From positions 225,996-272,280 of the forward strand of contig JH153555.1 in assembly GCA_000226015.1 (NCBI GenBank): a stretch of DNA of 46,285 nt, in the 5' to 3' direction. Source of the DNA: Mnemiopsis leidyi (Eukaryota > Ctenophora > Tentaculata > Lobata > Bolinopsidae). Made by a program: the position numbers and the translations under genes. Below are positions 11,559 through 37,000 of the stretch, piece by piece. Numbering within the stretch: position 1 is the first letter of the stretch; every line of letters starts with the position of its first letter. The notes below the pieces were generated by a model. The model was not told the DNA's origin. It ran no database searches and worked only from the letters and a program-made list of their open reading frames with translations.

Positions 11559-11822
11559 TTGTCGCGGTGATACCCGACTCACGCAGCTAAAGCTGAACGT
11601 TAAACGGATATAATCTCGTCAAACGCGCATCGCCCGTTAAGCTAAGCTCGAACATGAACAGGGATTTGTACAGCAGCGCGCACCCTCCCGTCATTTTATT
11701 CTCCGCTTTGAATGAGGGCCGGACAAAGTCAAACAAACTCTCGCAGCTCAAAGTGGACGCGGATAAATTCTCGGTTCGGACAAAATCAGATCACAAAACG
11801 ACTCAACGGGCGATGCGCGTCT
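11559..11822. mobile_element. Third copy of the 58-bp module plus an inner inverted repeat
   Basis: 11559-11622 repeats the left arm of the neighbouring element in direct orientation. Directly after it, 11623-11638 (ACGCGCATCGCCCGTT) recurs inverted at 11805-11820, enclosing 166 bases. The block is much richer in GC and CpG than its surroundings. It may be a second, rearranged member of the same family or a different element that inserted next to it. The open frame at 11748-12185 on the minus strand has no recognised similarity and is probably a by-product of the CpG-rich repeat. Confidence 0.6.
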
Positions 11823-12130
11823 AGAATTTCTTCCCGCCAGGCCAAAAATGCGTGACAGCGCGTGATGGCAAGGCCGCGACAGTAGGCCGGTTATCAACCT
11901 AAAAAAACGACAAGTAATGATAAGGTACGCGCTCTGGCTAGAGCAACAAATATAATAAAGCCCATGGTCATCAGGCCATATGCATATGATATGTGCGAGC
12001 GCGCGGCTACAAATTAGCTTGGATTTATTTGCCCTGGGACCTCCCGACCTCAGTTTTTGTAGAAAGGGCCGCGCAGCGCCCGATAAGGATGTATCAATTT
12101 TCCCTGCCTTCGGGCTTCGGCCAAAACACA

Positions 12131-13402
12131 GCTCTAACCAAAGCCCTATTGCTCGCGTGCGTAAGCACCTGGTTAGGTGAAGCAAAATACTTCAATGCCT
12201 ATAGCATTAGCAGGTCTCCTTTTAAAGTACTACTGCAGAATTTTAGGTCCTCTTTTGTTTTTTGTCTTCTGCATCTGGCGCAGACTCATTCATTTGTTCA
12301 GGTGTGTTGAGAACATTAATATTAAACATCCTTTTTACTTTTTTCAGGTTCAACCGTGTCTGACAACACTTTCGGCAGCTCTTTTGGAAGATTGTGCAAC
12401 AGCTCAGTCCTTCAATAGTATTCTTTTGAGCAATTCTAGTGGCATCGTTATAACATTTGACCTCATGGTTCACATCTTTCTTGGAACACACTGTCTCAGG
12501 TAACACATTTCTCACAGCCTGTTCGATGGTGGCCTCATCCTTAACCATGCCATGGCATTCATTGTCTCATAGTCATTTGTTTGATGAAATTCGGGCGCTG
12601 TGTCCTAATATGAGTATGGACAGGTGTAACAGTCTTGACGCTTCCAATTCTCCATTTACCGAAGCATATGACATATCTTTATTCATTCCATTGTTACAGC
12701 TCTAATATTCAACAGAAAGCTCTTCGTCAATGTTACTCTTGCAAGGTCAATTGTCGAAATCATCATAGGATATGTCACCTGAATCTGGGCGAGAGTTCTT
12801 CTTTGGGTTTTATTAACAACCTTCTTGGGTCTTTTGACAGCTCCACGTTCTTTGTTCATCTCGAAATCGACGTAGGACATACCTCAATAAATTTGTTGTA
12901 TTTGTAGTGATGTAATAGTTTAAAACAAAGGAAGGATCAAGATAATGGTTTTCTTTTTTCTTTTCGATTCTCCTCCCAGCTTTGCTATTTCGCTTTAGAA
13001 GTTAGGTTTTTGGAAGACAAGCTTTAAAATCCATCTTCATTCAGGTTCTATGTTCATGATGATAGCATCATAAATCAAAATTTTTATCATTTTATTGGAT
13101 TTAGTAAAAGAGAATTTTATTTTTCGTCTTGATATTACACAGAATATTGTCACAAGAAACCGTCTTAAAGTAAACATTATAAAAATTAAATGCCAGGCTT
13201 GAGATATAAGTCTCAAAAAACCGAGTTTATGACTGTGGTTTAAATTTCAAGATGTTTATGAAGATTACCGTTTTGAAATGTTTAAAAACAATGAACAAAA
13301 ATAATATGGTTAAAAATTCACCTAACCAGGTGCTTACGCACGCTATGCGCGTCACCTCCAGTGCTGCGCGCAACGCGCTCAAAAGGGCTCTGGTTAGAGC
13401 AA
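12131..13402. mobile_element. Inverted-repeat-bounded element of about 1.27 kb
   Basis: A 26-bp segment at 12155-12180 is repeated perfectly in inverted orientation at 13318-13343. Homology continues outward with indels to a GCTCTAACC/GGTTAGAGC end at 12131 and 13402, so the arms are about 50 and 85 bp. The 1137-bp interior holds only broken minus-strand frames (12243-12548, 12683-12880) that are rich in Lys and Cys and have interrupting stops. They could be remains of a transposase, but no catalytic motif is visible. A similar GCTCTGGCTAGAGC end lies near 11930. Confidence 0.65.
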
Positions 13403-14449
13403 GTTATAAACATTTAGATTGAAACACAATTTTAGAGCTAAGTTGACAGTATTTAGAAAGTCGTCATAAATTTAGAAATTTATCCCTCCATAATCTTTAT
13501 CATAATATACCATGTCAGAAGGACCATTACATAGAAACAATAAAATAGTTAATTTCCATCAAGCTCGCTCAATATTTAGATGTACAGCTCTTTTATGGCT
13601 GCTCAGTGCTCATACTTGGGGAGGGTTCTTCATGTGCACTTCTGTTTCAATTCTTTGTAAGGCTGGTCTGTAGTTGCTTTTAAGTTGAATGAGAGAGAAT
13701 TGGGCATTAACTCTAAGGTTTTCTGAAGCAGGGTTTGATTCAAAAGCAGGTTTTGGTGTGACTCCTAACCCCTAAGATTTACATGTCAATTGTCTGTATG
13801 AAGAGTTTAGCTGAGCTGCAATTTTCTGTGTCTGGCTTGTTGCACAGTAGAGATTGTAGGTGAACCTTACCCTAGCCTTACAAATGCTTTCTCTGTATTT
13901 GGATCAAGCTGAAAGTGTTTGTACGAATTAATATGTGTTGTTCAGTCTACAGATATTAAGATTCCTCAGTTGGGTATAAAGTTCCAGGTTAACAGACCTA
14001 TTGAGTGTTGATTGTGAGGACTGTGAAGAAGAGAAGGGCTACTTTGATGTCTGGATTTGTTTCCACTTGGTTGACTTCCATTCCTGAAAAAGAGGAAGAG
14101 CTAGCTTAAGGAAGTAGAAGAGCTGTGAATGATCGCTTACTGGCTTAATAGCCGAACTTTGAACTTTGAATTGGACACTCACATTCTATGTGGCCAAATT
14201 TAAAAATCATTTATAGCTAGTGGACCTGAGCACCAAAAGTGAAACTCTTTTGGGGGTACTATGAAACTAAACCTATTTCTATATCCATAAACTTGTTACA
14301 AATTTGTAACCAGATGGCTTATATTATATGTAAATTTCCCTGGTTACTAATTGAGTTGATTTCGGAAAAATTTTTGTAAAAGAATGTTAATGCTGTCAAT
14401 CTCAGTTTTATGTTACATGGTTTCATGGACATAGAAGGCAGAAACTGAA
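13403..14449. other. Upstream region of the ERM gene, no other gene recognised
   Basis: About 1 kb of moderately AT-rich DNA leading to the ERM start codon at 14450. It should include the promoter and 5' untranslated region, but I see no clear TATA box or CpG-rich promoter block. Low-scoring frames carry stops throughout. Confidence 0.5.
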
Positions 14450-28774
<14,325 letters not shown>

Positions 28775-28883
28775 GGTTTTTTTAGGTTTTTAATTTTTCC
28801 TTTTTTAAAGTTTACTCTTTATGTTAACGTTGCATTTCAATCTTAATTTTGCGATAAATACTTATATATTATTTTCATTTCAG

Positions 28884-28929
28884 GACGTCATACAGAGACT
28901 CGCCGGGCGAAGCTGAGCGGGTTTCCTAA
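28884..28929 (+). CDS. Optional last exon of the ERM gene (14-residue tail)
   Basis: The terminal stop codon of the ERM frame, ATG-TGA at 28769-28774, contains a good splice donor (AT|GTGAGG, exon end 28770). An acceptor TTTCAG lies at 28883. Splicing restores the ATG and continues TSYRDSPGEAERVS to a TAA at 28927-28929. Retaining the intron gives the canonical ERM end, DYEEM. Both products keep the phase. The tail adds charged and proline residues after the position where all vertebrate ERM proteins end. Confidence 0.5.
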
Positions 28930-29096
28930 GCTAGCTGCTTCCAACAACAAGCAGCTTTCCTCGACCCCTTTTAACGTTTTACAACTTTCTTATCGAATTG
29001 AAAATGTCTTAATATGTTTTGCTAAGCTTTAAGATAACTCGAGTGATTAACCGATGTTTCCGATTTGATCAACAAGATTAACATTGTAGCAAAAGC

Positions 29097-29120
29097 TTCG
29101 ATGTAGCTACATCGAATAAA
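29097..29120 (+). terminator. Poly(A) signal overlapped by a perfect 20-bp palindrome
   Basis: TTCGATGTAGCTACATCGAA (29097-29116) is its own reverse complement and its last two bases begin AATAAA (29115-29120). It lies about 190-345 bases after the two possible ERM stop codons. A folded RNA would partly cover the hexamer. Confidence 0.55.
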
Positions 29121-30222
29121 TTTTACTTTTGATTTACGATGTTTTCGTTTATAAGCATAATATCAATTCTCATCATACGTTAATCTATGGTAGCACTAGG
29201 TATATCAACTGACCCGTGATTCACTGTATCGTGTTAGTGTAGTTGAATGTTTTAGGGTTACATATTAGGAATTGGAATGAAAGTCTTGATATTCATTGAT
29301 GTGTCAAGTGGAAGATAATTCGCCATAAAGGTAATGAGCCGACTGGAACGGGAACTTCGAACCGGTTGATTTGACCGTTTACCGGATCGGGCCATGTAAA
29401 CCTTCAGTACATTTTTATTTACATTTTTCATGCAACTTATTCATATTTTGTTATACATAAAAGTTGAACTCGGGCTATAGTTAACGAAGCGTTTGTATAA
29501 CTCAGGTGAGTATTTAAAGGTCGAACCCTTTATACCAAACCTCGAAAGTTTTAAGTCATGGGCAGTACAATGAGCAAGAAAACTGGATATCCGGACGACT
29601 ACTTATGCTTATTAAGATCTTAACTCATTTAATAAATGTTTTTAACCGTACCAACTAAATAATACCAACTATACATGGCATGAAGTACTTTGCACGTCAC
29701 ATTGGTTCACTAATCCCCCTGTTTTTATTGATTAGCTTGATAACGCTTAACCATATTTTCAGATTTGGCTGTTAGCTATCATTTAAATCATTATTTTATG
29801 TAAAATTGATGGATTTTCTCAGTTATTTTTCTTATATTTTATGTGTAATTTCCTTTCTATTTTGATGTTTGAATATTTTTGCATTAAAGATTGAATGAAT
29901 GTTAAAGCTGGTATTCAAGGAATTGATCAAGAGGTTGTTATTCGATGTTAAATAAGAGGCATGACTACTGGAAAGTTTATATCTTTAAATTGTTATTTTG
30001 GTCTCTGATAATCAAAGATTAAATTTAACAGAATACCTCGATAACTATCTCAAGAGATGTAATACTTTTTTTACTGATAGATTCTTTGGCCTATCTTGAG
30101 CGTCTAGCGATAAACCATAATTTTCACGAGTTTCTTTATCAGTATTTCTTGTACATTGGCACTGATGTTTGATCATTTGTATGTGCTCATATTCATTAAT
30201 GTATGAAATGTTAGTCAATTGT

Positions 30223-30228
30223 CAATAA
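30223..30228 (+). terminator. Distal candidate poly(A) signal AATAAA
   Basis: AATAAA follows a TGTA motif about 25 bases upstream and precedes a T-rich stretch. It would give the ERM mRNA a long 3' untranslated region of about 1.4 kb. It is an alternative to the site at 29115. Confidence 0.35.
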
Positions 30229-31028
30229 AATTCAAAATGAAAGCATTTTGTTTAACTTCTTCATCTTGTTTAAAACACGATACTCTGTCGGGCCTCCCTC
30301 TGCAGACCATGCCTACAAAGGCTTTTCTGTGTTGAAAATTGTAATCCAAAATTCTGTCTTGAAATTATTAAGTTTTAATGACCATGATATAAGTAATTGA
30401 GATGAACTTCTAAATATTTCTCACAGTAATTTCAATTCCAGACTTCATGTCATGGTCGCAACAGCCAGATGGTCACACCAGTCACAGTTACTCTAACTCA
30501 CGAAGTCCCTCCTCCTTAGTCAAACTCAACTTATCGACCTTAACTTCTCAAAGCTCTGTAACGATGGGATATATCTCGAACTTTGACTTTTGAGCTAAGG
30601 TATAATATTACAAAACGTAAATATAGTGCACAGTTGTTAAATGTGGTAAGGTCTTGATGTAGTGGTGTACTGGCGAACAAACAGTAACGGTGCTTACACA
30701 GCACACACACTAGTTGTCCGTTTGTCTCCATTGTCTGGCACTCACTGTACGCTACACTTCTCGTCACATGAAATTTAGCTGTGGGGCAAAGCGAACACGC
30801 AGAACAGTGGACTCTGGTAATATTAATAATTCACTTCTATTTTGCTCATTTTATTTATGCAGTGCGTTGATAATTGTACTTTGAATTGCCACTCCATGCA
30901 CATAGCCTGATGTCCCTTCCCACATTACCACAAAGATACTGGACGTAAAGAAGGGGACCTTGAAGGAAGAGTTTTCATATTTTCATAAGTACCTCTCCTC
31001 AATTTCATAAGATATTTTATCCAACATC

Positions 31029-34000
31029 ATGCCTATGAGAAAAGGTAACAAAGTTCTCTCCCCCACTCTCAAAGAGGGCCAGTCAGAAAAAGAAGGAAGC
31101 AATGATCCTGATCCACAATCAAATGCCAAACAAGGGTCCAATTCTCAGATAGACTCTCACGGACCAGATGGTAGCAAGTCGTCACTGTCGAGAAAAAGTG
31201 GGTCGTTCAGATTCTCCTTCAGAAAGAAGATAAAAGATGTGGTGAAGGATCTTGAAACTAAGTCTCAAACTGAGCCGTCGTCTTCAGGGGTAATTATCTA
31301 TGTGTAACCAGTTTCAGTATTTGTATAGCTTGTTACTTTTGTACTTACTCATACTGTTGTTTTCAGTTTTAAGCCCGTTACGAGCTTAAATAATTTTGAT
31401 ATCAGAACACTTGATCAATTGAAATAATATTAATAAAGTTTAATTTTTCTCAGATTTTCCCCAGGAGAAACGTTAATTTGCATGATTTTTCTTATTTCCA
31501 CATATTAAAAATCTTTATTTTTAGGCAAAAGCTACAGACAACAAAATCACTCCAGCTCAGCGGAGATTTGCTGAAGTTGCAAATGAGGCCCATGCCGCTT
31601 TAAAGACAGAGCAGCCAGTCGAGGAAAATCCGCTAAAAATGGTCAAGTTGAAGAAGGTGAAGGTTCCTGAGAAGAAGCCAGCCGTTGACAACAAACGGAA
31701 GAAATTTGTCGTGCCCCAACTAAGACCAACTAAAGATACTCCCAAAGATTCCGCAATTGGATCAAATTTGATTTCTACTGCACCCAAAACACCTGCTTCA
31801 AAACCACAGATACAGAATTCCTCTGACACGAATAAAGTTGATATTGTTGATAGCAAGATGGGTGGCCAAAATGAGGAGACTACATGTTTAAACTTATGCC
31901 GGACCCCAGGAGATGTCCAACGGGATTTGAAGAAATCGGATTTAGAAGCAACTACAAGTACTACTCCAGAAACAGAAATGGTCACCTTATCTGAAAGTGC
32001 AGTTAGCTTGAGAAACACTCCCTCTGATTCTGATAGAGAAGAGGAACAATTATACTCGGAAAAGAAATCTGCCGTCTCTCCTTTACCTTATGTCTATGAG
32101 AACCTTTCCAGAAAACCAATCGAAATAACAACAAAAGAGGCTCCAGTCGTTAAATCGGAACCAGATCACGATAAGACCGTACATAATGAAAATTATATTT
32201 CCACCAATCCAGTCCCAGACGTCTCAGCTTGTCCTATTGCCGCGGAAGTACCTGCAACGAGTACCGTTACTACGTCTACATTCCAGAAAGATTCTGATGA
32301 TGAAGATACCGATTTTCATTCTCTAAGTGAGGAAGAGTTCGATGAGAATGTCGTGGAGGATAAGGATACTACCGACGAAAAGGAGGATCTTATCTCCGAC
32401 AACTCTCTTTACGGTTCTGAAGAGTATTCTAAACTTGCTTCAAGAAGGATATCTTTTAATCTGTCTAAGAATGTCTTTTACAGTATCAACGATGAGGAGG
32501 AAGAAGAGGAAAGTGAGGAAGATGAAGGAATTGATGAGGAGGAAGTTGCGGATGATAGTCTCAATCAAGACCAAGTTCAGGGTATTGAGATAAATCAGAA
32601 CTCTGATGCCAAAGAAATAAATAGGAAAGATCCTTGTGAACAGAAAGATTCCGAAGCCCAAGAAAATGAAGAACTTGAACAGGAACTGAATTTTTCTCCG
32701 AGTCTTCTAGAAAAGTTTAGAAATGACTCTTTCTTTGACGAAACAGACGGCCTTCATGAAACAGATAAGGCTGAGAAAGACGCTGAAACTGTCAGTACTA
32801 CAATTACAAATTCGTCTGATAATGTCCAAATAGAGGAAGAAGATGGTCAGAAAATAATGAATGATAACCTCGAACGGAAAGAAGAATTTCATAACACCAA
32901 CAGCGGGCCGGTTACGATAAATGAAACATCAGATGCTGAAGCTGCACGCTCACCAGAGGCACCTGACACCAAGTTGAAAAGTGACACACTCGGTGGCAGC
33001 CTTCCTTATGCCACAGAGGTAATACTTTTAAGTCTGATAAGTCATTAGATTTTCTACGGCTCTCTAAATTAGTCGATGAAATCTATAATTGGTTAAAATC
33101 CTGAAAACTTATAATTTGATTTGTGTTCACAGGAATTCTCAGGCAAAGCATGTCTAGTTTATTAGTTTTATCCAGCCTTAAACGTTCTTTGGGTGTATTT
33201 GGTTTTTCACCAGAGGTTTTCCTGCATGCAGTGGTGAAAGTTTGCTTGCACTACTGGCATTCCTAGCTGATTAATAAATCAGTTTGGTACGTCCTGAGGA
33301 CTCACGGAAAAGTTTGGGTAATTGTGTAGTTCCTTATTCGTCAACACATTTTGCGTTTGGTTGTGGTTTTTTTACTTGCTTTGCTTGGTTCTTGTACCTC
33401 ATTCACTATGGTAAGATATATTTTATCTGATTCAGATCGATGACCATCATTCTTTAGTATAATGATTTGCAATTGTACTGATGATACTTAACTCAACACG
33501 TAGGACATTTTCTTTTTTCGTGACTATTCGTTTGTAGTGACTACATTTTAGGCGTGTCTTCTTGTCATGAAAAGTTGATGAGCAAAAGTTACCTCGCAGT
33601 CATTGGTGCACAACCTTTAAACTTCTGTCTTTATTTTCTGGATTTCTGTGTTTACTGGTAGTTCTACTATGACTGATTCTTCCTAGATATTCTTCTCCAT
33701 TTCTAAATGACTAATTTTATAAGAAATAAGTTTTGATCTCTTTCTCACAAACTATATCTTCCTCAAGTTGAAATAAGATACTGTTGCATCGTTGAGATGA
33801 TGGCTTTAGATGGAATAGAAATTGCATTAGTTAAATCTAATTTCTATTGAAATTTGTGCCTCGCAGACGTTAGTGATGGTCCAATTTTCTCTCCACACCC
33901 CTGAGTTTTAATCTTCGTCCATCACTTTTACGGATATCTCCTTTTATCAGATTATCAGTTCCACTGCATGGCCCATGACTACTGTCTAGTGTCTACTACT

Positions 34001-37000
34001 ATGATCTATAACAAATTGTTAGCTGTTCAGACGTTCAGAAATCGCCACTGTTAACCTTGTAACCTGTAATACCCGTCACCTCTGACCTCATGACCTCTGA
34101 GCTTGATTACGTGATAGTAAACAACTGGGCAATTACCTCGATAACTCTACATAACTTTACTTTCAGATTTCATCATGTACGAAAGTATATAAACTTATAT
34201 ATAACTAAGTTTACTTAGATATATCAGAGTTTACACAAATTCGGGTTTTACTTTTTTGTATCGTTTTGGTAAAACTACCATGCATGTATATTTGACAACG
34301 TTTAGTTTCTTAAATCTTTTCACACGTTAGAATTGCAAAACATTAAACCAATGCTGTCTCCTGCCAGTTTTAAGACTGCATTATTTCATCACATTATCAT
34401 CGCCATCAACATATCCCGCAATATCTTTGTGACTGACGCAAACCAATGAGTGCGTATCAAATGTACAAGCCGTTAACTCGAACTCTAAATAACCGTCATA
34501 ATCATATGCAACCTCCAACACCCATTTGCGTCAAAAACTTTCTTGACGTCGTTTGACTTAAATTGTTACATGATAGTTCAAAATGTTCTAAGTCTAACAA
34601 AATGTCAACAAGTTTATCCCACATGAAGGTGAAACAGTTTCTCTTTCAGGAACTGGAGAAGCTTGAGACCGTGACGTTGGAACAAGACCGGCCTGTCGTA
34701 ACTTTGCAGGATGAACTACAGGTAACCCAGATAACAAGTTGTTGTGACTTTGCCAAGTGCCATTTACAAATTACGATGGGTTATATGTTAAGTTTAACTT
34801 TAAGTCATACTTGATACTTTTAGTTGATTGTATGCGGCCGAATGAACGCTCAGTGACTTTGTTTTGTGTCGGTGTTTGCGAATGTCAGTATCAGCTAAGC
34901 CCTGATTTGATAGAAACTGAACATCCAATTGTGCTTGTTTGATAGGCTCAGAGAATTGATAGTCGAGCCTACACAGACACCCGCTTAGCCACTTTCCTTT
35001 TTCCTAATCTTAGCGGAACAGATAGAATCGAAGGACAGATTAATTTTAGAACTCATAATTTTAGAACTCATAATTCTTTTCCATCTAATTTGCTAGTCTG
35101 ACATATAGCACATCAAGCTTACTAAAATAACACTCAGAAAAATTCGCGATGTTAAATGTTAGGCTTATGTAAGACAAGTAACACTTAGTCTACCCTCTTA
35201 ACTTAACCGCCCCTTAAAAGTGTGTTAACAGGGTAGTAATTGCCGTAATTTTGTGCTAACACTGCGATAACCTGCTTTATAAGGCTATGTATGTGTTCAC
35301 TGTTCGTCTGTTTAGTTTAAATCGTCGGAATTGTGCAAACTGCGTACAAGTTCGTATTTGGCATTTAAGTTGTTGTGTTTGCAGTCTGTTTTTATCGTCT
35401 ACAGTCAGTGTACAAGGACATTGCCTGTTGGTCAGGAGTCTGAGTCACGTCTTGTCTGGGTTTTAAACTCGACAGATCCAACTCTCAGTCATCGTAGTTT
35501 GAACTTCTTGCGCGTGCAGTACTTGTACTTATACAATTTTAAAGCCAAACGACTTTATCCCATGATATCTTATATGACTAGCTATCATTAAGGGCTTTAT
35601 GACGTATCTGTTGAAAGAACACTCGAAATAAAGATTGAGTGTCGACTGTCGAATGTTGGCTAGACATGTGGCTGATCGCACGGATTTTTAGATTTCGCTC
35701 TCATTTAAACCCAAGCAGACTTGGCTTTTGTACAAGGCTAAGGCAGGGTTTTCGCATCAGTCATTTCAACGCTGTTGTGAATTTATTAATACCCAACAAA
35801 TTGTTTTCACAGTGTCATTAATGGAAACCTTATTAGTGTGAGCCATGCATTGGCATTTGAAATAATTGCGATGCTTCTGTTTTCTTTTATACTAAGTATT
35901 ATTTTCTCTGCAGTGATTTACATAGTTATTCAACCAGCTGATCCTTCCTTGTACTAATGCGATGTACGATATGACCTATGAGTATAACAGTTGAAAAAGT
36001 TTCGTTGTTGTCAAATTCGCATAATGAATCGAACCTTGAAATTTCATTGAAATGTCTTACTCATGATATGATTTTGTGCCTCTGATTTTGATCACTTTGA
36101 TAATTCAAGCCAGCCACTAATTAATTCAAACTCGTATCACGGTGAAATTCATTCAGATCCATTGATGTGTCGCAAAAGTATCATAAATGCCCTAGATCGC
36201 CTACAAAGTGGTGATTCACTCGTCGAATTTATACTTGCTGAAACGTTCATGGTCGTCCAACAAATAAATTGCAATATGACTACTGAAACATGAATGTGAC
36301 AGTTGATGCATGTCAACTAGAAAGTTTGCCGGCGTTGGCTCGCCTTAAGGCCAAAGTCCAGGGTCGCCATAGATGTTATTATTTTAAATACTAGGGCCTC
36401 GTGAGATGTTAATACAGTTCTATCGAATATTTGCCTTTAATATTTTTCATCGCAATGTTCACCTGCCGTAGTCTGTTTTCATACAGTTTTTACTTATTAA
36501 GCTTTGTGCTGGTTGAGATCCTTGATCGCCACTACTTCTTCAAATTTAAAAATAAACAAACCCATACAAAATTAATTGAGTTCTAGTCTACGAAATTCTA
36601 GCCATGAATTTAAGACAAAAGCGGTCTCAAATCATGTACCCACGGCTCGTGTCAAAAACTTAGGAATTAAGCCAAGTTTGCCAAATATTGAGTCCTTTCC
36701 CGGCTTCCTCTACACTTGGAACATTTCACCTTGATGACCTTATCTGCCCGACTAAGACTGAACAGGTACATTGAACTACGACATGCCTAGCCTGGCAGCA
36801 CTAACTGCCGAAATTCCGGCGGTAAAACTCGCAGGTGTAATTATCTTGCCCGGTTGTCTAGCTGGAGAAAGTCCGGTCTAACCTTCTCGAGGAGGTCAGA
36901 CTCAGGCCTGAAGTTAGAGACTTTAATTATTGGAGGTTTACTTTTTACCCGGGTGTTTTCTCCCTCTGACTACTTCTAGAATATAGTGGTCAGGTAACCC

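Larger units (their letters stand above)
28930..31028. other. ERM 3' untranslated region and intergenic stretch
   Basis: AT-rich with no exon recognised. Poly(A) hexamers AATAAA occur at 29115-29120 and 30223-30228, either of which could end the ERM transcript. The last few hundred bases before 31029 should hold the 5' untranslated region of the coiled-coil gene; I see no clear promoter motif. Confidence 0.5.

Noticed and set aside
11748..12185. 145-codon minus-strand open frame
   Set aside because: It lies in a CpG-rich inverted-repeat block. The Arg/Ala/Ser-rich translation is typical of GC-rich repeats, and frames are open on both strands.
31557..32018. 153-codon minus-strand open frame
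   Set aside because: It is a shadow of the large coiled-coil gene exon on the + strand, whose phase and splice sites are well supported.
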